Source: Acanthornis magna (Eukaryota; Chordata; Aves; Passeriformes; Acanthizidae). Taken from it: 64,000 nucleotides of DNA. The notes beneath the pieces were generated by a model. The model was not told where the DNA came from and did not search any database. It was given only the letters and a program-made list of their open reading frames with translations. Shown here one piece after another: positions 40,826 through 50,310 of the stretch. A program made the translations under genes and the position numbers. Location of the stretch: positions 12,539,501-12,603,500 of the forward strand of contig JAWUZG010000029.1 in NCBI GenBank assembly GCA_036785705.1, in the 5' to 3' direction. Each line of letters starts with the position of its first letter. Position 1 is the stretch's first letter.

Positions 40826-41115
40826 TCGCTTCTTCCCACGGACACAGCAGTGTCTCTGCGGACAGCGAGGATGTTCGGGGACAGCGCCGACCCCGCCGAT
40901 GGCCGAATCCATCTGCGGCTCCCGGGACGCGCTGGCAGGAGCAGAGGTGCAGCACGCCGCGCTGCCCAGGAGAGGGGGCTGGCTGCCCGCCCCGCCAGCG
41001 CTCCCCGAGCCTCTGCCGGGAGAGGCGGAGCCCCTGCGAGCCTGGGCTGCGTCTCGCCGGCTGCGGCTCCCGGGCTCCCGGGCATGACGTTATATGCTAT
41101 GGAATATGCTTTGGC
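40826..41115. promoter_or_regulatory. Orphan CpG island, possible promoter
   Basis: About 290 bp of GC-rich, CpG-dense sequence set in CpG-poor DNA, which in vertebrates usually marks an unmethylated promoter. At its right edge (41,085-41,100), read leftward, is a TATA-like catataa next to aacgtcat, a CRE-like motif, placed suitably to start minus-strand transcription near 41,060. A minus-strand open frame (41,085-40,597, 162 codons) and plus-strand frames of 62-146 codons cross the island, but none resembles a known protein and GC-rich DNA keeps frames open by chance. A lncRNA or alternative upstream promoter is the most likely role. Confidence 0.5.
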
Positions 41116-44100
41116 CGGTTCGGGTCAGCTGCCCTAGCCTGTCCTGAGCTCCCTCCCCGCTCCTCGTGCACCTGCTCCCTCGCAGAGCCGAAAAGTCCTT
41201 GGCTCAGCAACATCTAAAGCAGTGCGCTATCAACATTACTCTCATACTGAATCCAAACGTCAGCACTGTACCGGTTACTAAGATGAAAATTAACTCTATC
41301 CCAGCCAAAACCAGGTTATATGCTTTAGATCCCTCTAAAGCCAGAAGGGACTTTACAAGGGACTAATCTGAAGAAGTAGATGCTGTGCCAGCACAGGTGG
41401 CTTCAAAAAAAAGCATCTCATTTTGGAGTGACTCATGTAACAAGATCCAACTCAAAATTAATCCAATACATCAATGAGGTCCATGTATATTATTTTATCA
41501 AACAAGCCTAAACTGCATGGGAATTGGACAAAAAAATGCCATTGTAGGAACAATAAAGGAGGTGGAAGTGTACATGACATCTTTCAGATAGGAGTGAACT
41601 AAAAGAATAGAATACACAAGCTTCAATATATTTGATTATGAAAAATTAGAAGATGGATTCTGCAGTTTATTGTGATGATCTTATGCGTATTGTTTTGGCA
41701 GAAAGGACTGCAGATATTTTAAAATCTGACACCCAGCTATGTGATCATGTGCTAAAGCATGGAGAAAAACTAAAAATAAAGGACAAGGTTTAGTCATTTC
41801 AAATTTTCAGTTTCCTTGTCACTTGCATCGTTCTCCTTGTCTCATTTTTTATTTGCATGATTTAGTACTTTTTCATCCACTCACGCAGAATTCCTCGCAC
41901 TTTTTTTTTTTTTTTTTTCAGAAAAACGTTTGCCGTTCAGACAGGAACAATGTATTTTATGCTAGTGGTGTTCTTAGGTAATTTTTAAAGCCAAACAGAG
42001 ACCAGGAAGAGGGGAGAGGAAACAAGGGCTAGAGGAACCTACTCACTCTAAAGCCATTTTAGATGAACAGACCAGACAGCAGATACTTCAGTACCACTTT
42101 AAATTGTTTTGAATGCCTTTTGCCAACACACCCTTCAAAGTAATACTTTTGGTGAAGCAACGTGTCAGCATTTTCAACCTTTCTATACCTGACACTGCTT
42201 TACACATTATTATCTCAGAGTTCAGTATGTTTATGTTCAGAAAATGTTTTTGGACATAACTGGAGGCTGAGAATTTGCACATATCCAACTTATCCATGAA
42301 ACAGTTGGGGTTTTGTTAGTACTGCATCATTAACCACATATATCTAAAATCTAAGAGACATTGACTCTCTACTCAGGTGATGATAGTCATACTGATAATA
42401 CCATAACTGCAAATCTGTTTTTTGAAGGTTATAACTGTACTTTGTTGGTCTGCTGTCTCAGGCTTTGCAGAATGAACATTATAACTATCCCTGGGTAAAG
42501 CCCAGTTTGGTGAAAATGTTGTCTTGCTTATGGCGCAGTTTCTGTACAATAATCCAGACATATTTCCTCTTCTAGCAGAACAAAATGTAACAAAGGGTCA
42601 CACTTAAAATCTCTGGTCTAAGGTGGTGGGGTCTTTTTTTTTTTTTCATAATTTTTACTTCTCATTTTTCACTTAAACATTTTAGTTTCACTAGATCTGG
42701 TGACATGAATGGCAAAAATAATGTCATCCTTTTAAAATTTCATGAAACTACCAGATGTTTATTTGGTCCTACAAGCATATAAACATATTCCTAAGGTTAA
42801 TGTTAGCAGATATATTTCCATGCATAAAGAAACTTGTTTAGGTGGAAACCACAGACAGTTAAACATAGAAATACATAAAAACAGATAAAAAAATAAAGCA
42901 TATATAGTAGTTTATACACAAAGATGTAGCTAAAAATGGGGCAATTATTGATGTATAATAGGACTGCAAATGTAAGGTTTTCAGTAAAGATAGAAAGATA
43001 GTTTTATCTAGAGGTAGAGGGTTTATCATCAGTTTCTAGCAAAAATAAACTTCATTAAATGTTTGAAATTGCTTATTTTTTGCTCTCATTAAACTCATAA
43101 CCTGTAACTGTGGGTGAAAGCACTTTTCCTGGGACAGAGGAACTTGTTATGAAACAGAAAAGAAACACAATCTGAAAAAGTCATTTTTTCATATGTCAAA
43201 CAGGTCATCTGTAGATAGAGCAGAGAGGAATTGATGAGGGGAAATTAATCAAAAATAATAATATTCATTAGAAAGATAAAGCAGTAGAAGTGGAAAAGAC
43301 AGAGGGTTTGCAGAGAGATAAATGTGGGTGTGCATGGCCGAAAAATAAGAAATTGGCTCATAAACAGCTCACAAGCATTCTGTGTGCTCAAAGCACTTTC
43401 CAAAAGCCAACAGAAATTCAAAATGGTCTTTTGTTTAAAAGTAAAATACAAACATTTCTTTCTTCTTCCCAAGTGAATAAGCTCTTATCTTTAAGATAGA
43501 ATTTGTCTCATGTTGATGACAGGCAAGAGCTCGGAGAACATTTCTGTCACTGAGTTGACTAGAGAACTGCTGTGGGTTTCAGTCTAAAAAAGTTCCCATT
43601 AACATCAGAGACAGAGGGATTTTTGGACTGTTTCTTTTCCCTGGGAAAGAGAGGTTCTCTTTAGAGCATAGGATCATAAAATAATGATTCATATGCGTGT
43701 TAGAAATGTGGAGATGTTTTATCATTTGATAAAACACGTGTAGGAGTGAGTTAGCTAATTTAATGGAACAAAAATAATGCCTGCAAAAGCAGCACGTCAG
43801 CCTGTTAGTATGGTTACTATGGTTGTTATGAAATATGCTGAACAGCACTGTTCAGCTGCTGCAGTGAATATTAAACAGCAATTACTGCTTGCACTAACAC
43901 CACCACATTATCCTGAAAAAAAGCCAACTCTAAAAATTTTTTTTAAAAAAGTGTTTTATTTCAATACCTGACAAATGTTTGGAGCTTGGCTGCTGGTTTT
44001 ACTTTGTCATTTTCTTGCCGCAAGGTGAGCTTAAAGTTCCTACACTGGGGGTTCGTTCATTTACATGGAACCATGTAATGGAAGAAAGAATTAACAGCTT

Positions 44101-45690
44101 TAACACTGGGGTGGGGTAGCCAAGTTATGTGACAATCCTGACTGTATACTTGCCTTGCAATTTCTTAGTGATTTTTTTTCTTCCTGTTCTATTGTTGAAA
44201 TACTTAACCACGTCCTATATATATTATCTACTTGGGAGGCAATCTGATCACCTGCAGTGCAACCTACTTCACTCTTCTTGGAGAAATAGATATTAAGAGC
44301 TCAACAACCAGAGAAGCTGAAGTATTAGCTCAGCTAGCCAGGGATGTCTTTGGCTGTGGGTTTGCAGCTTGAGGTTTGAGAACCACTTGTGCACAGAATA
44401 TGAACCTCCATCACATCCTGACATGTATTTAAGCAGTTCCTTCGATTTCAAAGGAGATCTGTGGGTGCAATGACTTTGCACATCTTATGTCTATCTTTGG
44501 GCACTATGTGTAACTACTGAAATGTGTGTGTTTATTCTGTTGCAAGAACCAACATACTCATTTCAACTGTTTACCACAGCATGAAAGGACATGAAGAAAT
44601 ACTTGAGACACTTGTATCAGAAAGTGGCTCACCTTACATCCAGCTACTTGATGTAATGAGTCATGCTAGTGATAGCTGCTGCAGTGCCCACACTTCACCT
44701 TAGACCAGTAGATGCTGTGAGAGCAATTAACTGATGTCCCAAAGCCAGCACGAACAGCAAAGAACTGTGATCTGCCTTAACTGAGACACTCTGCCTTTAG
44801 ACCTCCTCACTGCCCTGGGTGAGGGATCACACTGAAACAACCACCCATATTTCAGCTCTAGCAAAGGTTAGGAAGCTCTTTATCACAACCCATCCCCAGA
44901 AAACCAAGTGAAAAGAAAGCCTTCTTTCTCCTTTCCAAACTCCCCTCCGCAAGTATTGCAGACTGACACGTCCTTTTTCCAAAGAATGGCATTAACAAGC
45001 TCTCAGGAACATTTGCCTCCATTTGGCATCCCTCTCGCCCTACTCCTGCCACAGTAGGGGGCTGAGGAATCTTTAGAAAGTAATTTATATCATGTGGCTT
45101 TATAAGATTTTACTTATTATCTGTCAAGTACCAATAGCACTTTTGAATAGGAAATTACATTTCCTTCCACCTCAAATAAGTACTCAGCCTCAAAATGAGC
45201 CCTGATGGTCTTTCTCCAGAAAGAAAGAATATAAACATGAGAATAAGCATATTGAGAACACTGAAAAACTAACCTGCACTTGAAATATTATCTGCACTGG
45301 TTGCTAGCTACTTATTCTGCCAAAGAACCTATAATTGACACACACTTTTTACAGTGGCAGCAGAGCTAAAGACTGAAAAACACTAACTTATATATAAGCA
45401 GAGGAAAACCAAATGAGGAAGGCTTTAGGATGTAAATTAGGAGTACTGTTACTGTGCTTCCCATTTTTCTTGCTCCAGAAGATTACAGGCACTTATTCCT
45501 TAATGCCCTGTAACAGGCACACGTGAACACAGTCCAAGGTAACAATTTAAGTGGAATGTTGTCCGAAACCTAGACACAACCTGCTCCTCTCCTTTAAAGG
45601 TGGAGCAGGCACTGCACATGAAACTCAGTTGCTCACATTCAAACTTCAGCATCAGGACAGAGAGACATGCCTCTGCCAGGAAAGTAGTTG
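41116..45690. other. Intergenic DNA, no gene seen
   Basis: No exon recognised. Eighteen T residues at 41,901-41,918 followed by CAG resemble a splice acceptor, but no open frame follows. A perfect short inverted repeat is at 43,837-43,856 (gctgaacag and ctgttcagc with a 2-nt spacer). Confidence 0.55.
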
Positions 45691-46190
45691 TGTTGGTTTT
45701 GTCTGGGATAGAGATAACTTTTTCTTAATAGCTGTGGTTTGGATTCAGTATGAGAATAATGTTGACAGAAGACGTGTTTTGGTTGTTGCTGAGCAGTGCT
45801 TACTCAGAGTAAAGGACTTTTCAGTGTCTCAGGTGCACAAGAAGCTAAGGGGAGAGCATGGCTAGGACAGCTGACCTGAACTGGCCATACTGTAGAACAA
45901 CATTGTCAGTATTTAAACTCAGGGCAGTTGGCTGGGAGCTGCCAATTGCTGCTTGGTGATGGGCTGGACATTGGTGAGACGGTGGTGAGCAATTGAATTG
46001 AGCATCAGTTTTTTCTCATTTTTTATTTCTCCTTTTCCTTATATTTTACTTTATTCCTATTATTAAACTGTTCTTGTCTCAACACCAGTTTTACATTTTT
46101 CCAGTTCTCCTCCCCATGCCACTGGTAGAAGAGGCTAGTGAAGAAGCAGCGATGTGGTACATAGTTGCCAGTTGGGGTTAAACCATAATA
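45691..46190 (+). mobile_element. Solo LTR of an avian endogenous retrovirus
   Basis: About 500 bp beginning TGTTGGTTTTGTCTGGGA and ending gttggggttaaaccataata, matching in layout the abundant ERVL-like LTRs of bird genomes. Internal blocks include 'tggtgagcaattgaattgag', a T/A-rich zone, then 'ttattaaactgttcttgtct' with the polyadenylation region and 'ttctcctccccatgccac'. A TATA-like gtatttaaa lies at about 45,911. No primer-binding site, gag, pol or env follows, so this is a recombined solo LTR. The family is not assigned with certainty, the final CA has decayed to TA, and no exact target-site duplication was found. Confidence 0.85.
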
Positions 46191-49029
46191 GCAGTATTGA
46201 AGAAACTGCAGAGTCCTTCCTTAAATGACCTAACTTTGTCTGTCCTTCCCTATGATCAGATCCATTGACAGGGAAATACCTCTGCACAGTCTGGAAAAAA
46301 CCTCTGCACAGTCTGGGGAAAAGAGTGCATTAGTCCATGGTCAGCTCATTTCTTCCAAGTATGAACTGCTAAATGTCCTCTATGGACAGCATTACAAACA
46401 CAAGATTATCTGGGCAAATTTCTTCAAAAGGACTTTCAAAGCAAACTTCTATATAATTTAATCAGTCTGAAGTCATATCCCGAGTGTTTACAGAATGCAA
46501 ATCCCCAAATCTCTCAATTCTCTATCCAAAAGCAGAAGATTATCAGCTCCCAAAATTAAGTTGTTTAGTTTACTAATATGATCTGAAATTAAGGCATCCA
46601 GTAATAATACTCTGTGTGATCCACAATGAGATATTTTGACTCTCTTAAGTTCTCATTAGATTAGAAAACATAGCCTTAGCATATTGTGTTAAGCACTTTT
46701 AATTACTGACTGGTTTTAGTACAGCTTAATAAAATCTTCTCAGCAAACCCTACTTGAATTTCCTTGATTAATGCAAGATGAGATGTCCTTGCAGTAGGAA
46801 CTGAAACAGATCTTAACCCAACAGGATTCCCTCCATATACCCTGTAGAACAGGAAAAGCAGAACAAACACTTTTTTTCTCCCCAGTGAGATTCTGTATTT
46901 TGACAAAGCTAGCAGAGGAGAGGAGATAGGCCACCCAGAAACAGGCAGAGACTCAAACATTAACTTCACAGGTCTTTAAATATCAGTTTTTTTATCTGAA
47001 GACAGATGTTTCTCATCTCTGCCAGACCTGATCCAAGATCACTTTTTTCCCTCCCTTGCAGTTGCCTCATGCCTTTCCCTTAAAGCCAATGGTTTCCTTT
47101 CCCTAGCATTCCACCTTCCTACAGCTTAAACTCTCCCAGTTCTCACCAGTACTCTAGAAGGGCTGTCAACAGGACAAGAAGATTGAGCAGAGAGTCAAGT
47201 TGCACTAGCATATACAAATTTTATTTTTAAAATTTATTTTCTCTATTGATTTCATGGGTACTTCTGATGCTGAAAATTTTATATATTTTGAAAGTAGCAA
47301 AGTACTTGCTTGACATAAGTAGCTAGAATTGTTATACTGCAAGTTGAATTTTAGCTGAACTCTATGGTTCTGCTGTATAAGTCACAGATATATTATAGTG
47401 AAATCTGGAGCTAGCAATCTGAACATTAATAATAGTTAGAGTGGATAAAGTTGGAAGCTTAATTATTACTGAAAAATTAATAGCCAGAGTGCACAGCACC
47501 CAGATTGTGGTATATGAACTGTATCAAAAATATTGCAACATGGACTACAGAACTGACTGAAACCCCCACCGAAACCAACCTAAGGGGATGTGAGGATGAC
47601 CACATAGCAATCACTTGATAATGAAACATCTACGTTTTAAGGAAATTAGGTTTGGGTGGTTTTTTGCCATTCTTCTTTGCTATATCCTTGTAGCATAACT
47701 ACAAAATAGAAGAGCTTCAGTCTACTTGCCTTGCACTTTCCTTGCAATCAGATCTCTTTTGCCATTAACCAGGAAGCTGGCTGGTTCTGTGAGCATATAT
47801 GGCTATCAGGTCTGACCCTCAGCTGGTTATAGCTATCAAATATATATATATATATATATTTTTTTTTTTTTAACTAAAACAAATCATTCCATCAGGAATA
47901 TGGAAGAATATTGAGGGATCTGCTTTTCTCATTGTGTTAATGGTTACACAAAATTTGCCCAGGCATTAGTTATCTGAAAGCTAGCCTCTATTTATTGGCT
48001 GTATTTTCAAGACATAACACTCAGCTTTTCATATAATTTTATAACTACTGATGAGGCCTGAATAACAGTGGCTGTTCATGTGTTATCACAAATTTTGGTC
48101 CTAATCTGTTCAGCTAAATTTCAACCACATTTTATTCCAAGATGTATTTATTTCAAGGTGTGCTGTGACAGAGTGTTGCTGCCTTTGTCTTGCAATGTCT
48201 TAAACAACTTGTATCAAACCTGTTTAGGGCAGGTAATTCAAATACAGGCTGCCAGCTGAGATCCAAAAGTCTTTCTCTTTGAATTTGCATGAAAAATAAC
48301 AGTAATTCCTAAAAATAGTTACCTGGCCGAAAGCCTGAGGTGATTTTTAGTACAATAACTGCAAAAAACACAACAAAACAAAACAAACATAGATAATCAA
48401 AGAAAACAAAAATGGGTAAAAAGCATGAAAGTGCATAAAGTGATTGTGTGTTTACAAATTTAGATTAAGAAAAAATTATTAACAAAAAAAAAGAAGATCT
48501 TGCAAGATTTTCCTCACAACTACAGAAATGAGAAGCAATAGTGAAGAGGACATTTTATTGTGAGTTCTGGTTTTGTGGAATAAAGATGAAGTTATCATTT
48601 ACCATAATGGTTTTTATAATAATAAATTCTTGGAGTACTTGTTCCCAGCAGTGTTCTAACTCCAGGCTGAACACCCCAGCATCACCTTGCTGCAGCTACT
48701 CTGCACTGATCTCCCTGAAGATGCTGGGGTCCAGTGGAGGGAGCCAGGCGGGGTGGAGAGAGTGACCTCTATCCGGATAGCTCCTGGACCTATCTTTTAA
48801 CTTTTCTTCCTCTGTTTCCCTGCTACATCCATTCCTTGTTAAAAGAGGTGTATCATGGATCTAGCCTGCAGCACCAAACTGCGGACAAACCTTACAACAT
48901 ATTTAAGCATTTGACAAGCTCTGGGCTTCAATAAAGCTGGAGACCATGCTTCCCAAAGGAACAGATGGTTTCCTACAGCGGCTGGCCGATTGATTTTCCG
49001 TCATATTTTCACCATGACAGCAATAATGC
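46191..49029. other. Intergenic DNA upstream of STARD3NL, no gene seen
   Basis: No exon recognised. It contains a partial repeat of 'cctctgcacagtctgg' at about 46,279-46,318, the TA microsatellite at 47,841 and an inverted repeat at 48,673-48,730. The 48.65-48.70 kb text 'aactccaggctgaacacccc' resembles antisense CR1 and may be a small remnant. Confidence 0.5.
47841..47871. repeat. (TA)n microsatellite followed by T run
   Basis: Nine to ten TA units run directly into thirteen T residues. Simple-sequence DNA. Confidence 0.92.
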
Positions 49030-49335
49030 CTGGATCTCTTCTCTGTGCTGACCAGTGGCAAGAGCTGAGAGAATGGCCTGAAGCTGCGTTAGAGGAGGCT
49101 TAGGTTGGATATTAGAATAAGGTAATAAGGTAATAACCCAGAGGGGGGTTGGGCACTGGAACAGGCTCCCCAGGGAAGTGGTCACAGCCTGACAGAGTTC
49201 AAGAAGCGTTTGGACAACACTCTTGGACCCATGGTGTAACTCTTGGGGTGTCCTGTGCAGGGCCAGGAGTCGGACTCGATGATCCTTGTGGGTCCCTTCC
49301 AACTCAGAAGACTCTGTCATTCCGTGATTTTCTGG
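49030..49335 (+). repeat. CR1 LINE 3' end abutting the STARD3NL promoter island
   Basis: Sense CR1 tail of about 300 bp: 'aggcttaggttggatattag', 'gggcactggaacaggctccc', 'agttcaagaagcgtttggac', 'tcggactcgatgatccttgt' and 'ggtcccttccaactcag', ending 'tctgtcattccgtgatttt'. A GGTAATAA unit is repeated at about 49,120-49,138. The GC- and CpG-richer state of this copy compared with others suggests a younger age or shelter by the adjacent unmethylated island, which begins about 100 bp downstream. Confidence 0.92.
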
Positions 49336-49559
49336 CGCTAGTCCCTGCAAAGATAAGGACTGGGCTTTGATAAGACGCAAGCGGAATCCGGACGAACGAC
49401 AGCTAACCAGTCCCTCTGCTCGATCCTTCGGCTCCACTACAACTTGGGGGTGTGGACACTTAAGGGCCTTATCTCTGGGCCGCCCGGGCCCTGCCCGCAG
49501 CGCCGCCCGTCCCCCGCGCCCTCGCACCAGGGGCGGGCGGGGGTGGCGGTGTCGGCACC

Positions 49560-49710
49560 CCGACCTGCCGCATGGCCGCGCTCCGCGAGGGGAGTGGGAG
49601 GCCGGGCTGGGCCCGCCTCTACTGCCGGCCCCGCCCCGCCCGTCCCCGCGGCCTGCGGCGCTGCCCGGTGCGGCGGGGCCGTCTCTGCGGGGCCGGAGTG
49701 GCGCGCCGGG
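49560..49710 (+). other. STARD3NL: Probable STARD3NL non-coding exon 1 (start uncertain)
   Basis: The 3' edge is set by the donor CCGGG|GTAAGC at 49,711, the best donor in the first half of the island. The transcription start is not visible and 49,560 is a guess. If the start lies upstream of 49,572, the exon carries an ATG there. Spliced to 62,222, that frame would run 46 codons, cross the junction and stop at TAG 62,248-62,250, giving an upstream ORF of about 55 codons that ends before the main start. Other donors in the island, such as GGTAAC near 50,252, cannot be excluded. Confidence 0.45.
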
Positions 49711-49834
49711 GTAAGCTCGCTGCCCCTCGCCCGGAGCGGGGGGCGAGGGGAGCACGGCGGGGAACAGGCCGAGAGGCATGCGGGGCGTGTTGCTGGCGAT
49801 AGGGCGGTGGGGCCGTCGGTGCGGTGCGGCCCGG

Positions 49835-49892
49835 CCCTCCTTTTCCCTCCCTTCCTTTCCCTTCCCTCCCTTCCTTTCCCTTCCCTTTCCCC
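49835..49892. repeat. Homopyrimidine tract with 20-bp repeat unit
   Basis: Fifty-eight nucleotides of only C and T, built from a 20-bp unit (cctcccttcctttcccttcc) repeated about twice plus a partial copy. It lies just downstream of the inferred exon 1 donor. Such tracts can form triplex (H-DNA) structures in promoters. Confidence 0.9.
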
Positions 49893-49990
49893 ACTTCCTC
49901 CCGAGTCGGTGCCGCCGCTTTCCCTGGGGAGGGCCCGGGTTTGTCCCCCTCGATAGGGAGCCCGCTGTCCTGCTGGGGCGAGGTGGGGGC

Positions 49991-50022
49991 AGGGAGAGGA
50001 AGAGGAGGAAGGAGGAGGAAGG
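49991..50022. repeat. Homopurine tract
   Basis: Thirty-two nucleotides of only A and G (aggaggaagg-type). It is about 100 bp after the homopyrimidine tract and directly before the E-box at 50,026. Confidence 0.9.
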
Positions 50023-50310
50023 CGATCACGTGCGGGGAGGCGGGCGGGGCGGGGGTCCCTTTCTGGGAAGAGGGATCTTTCTCCGGGAAGGGGGTGCCTG
50101 CGGCGCTTGGGGGATGCTCAGCGGGCAGGGCCGCCTCTCCCGCCGCTCCTTCTGCTGGCGGGCCCGGAGGAGGATTGCTTTTCCCCTCTCCTTGACATCC
50201 TAGCCCCGCAAATCCATCCTCACGGAGCTACAGCGACCTGTTCGTCCTGCTGGTAACGGTGAGGGCGAGCCGGGGCGTGCGAACCCCAGGCTTCCATCGC
50301 GGAGAAGTGT

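Larger units (their letters stand above)
49440..50310 (+). promoter_or_regulatory. STARD3NL: CpG island, probable STARD3NL promoter
   Basis: About 870 bp of very GC-rich, CpG-dense DNA, the strongest island in the window. It has consensus GC boxes (Sp/KLF type) at 49,530-49,543, 49,629-49,642 and 50,040-50,055 and no TATA box, as expected for a housekeeping promoter. An E-box TCACGTG is at 50,026-50,032. It lies upstream of the STARD3NL coding exon on the same strand with no other gene between, and contains a good splice donor at 49,711. Assignment to STARD3NL rests on position and orientation, not on transcript evidence. Confidence 0.75.

Noticed and set aside
40597..41085. 162-codon minus frame in the orphan CpG island as a gene
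   Set aside because: No similarity recognised, and competing plus frames of similar length cross the same DNA. The island itself is kept as a possible promoter, but not the protein.
41900..41921. T18-CAG as a real splice acceptor
   Set aside because: No open frame or recognisable exon follows. T runs ending in CAG are common in AT-rich DNA.
49009..49779. 256-codon open frame on the minus strand, the longest in the window
   Set aside because: It runs antisense through a CR1 tail and then the CpG island. GC-rich DNA lacks stops, the product is Pro/Arg/Ala-rich low complexity in one half and inverted CR1 in the other, and no domain is recognisable.
49444..50203. Several overlapping plus-strand frames of 115-170 codons in the promoter island
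   Set aside because: All three frames and the opposite strand are open at once because of composition. The sequences are Pro/Arg/Gly-rich with no known domain.
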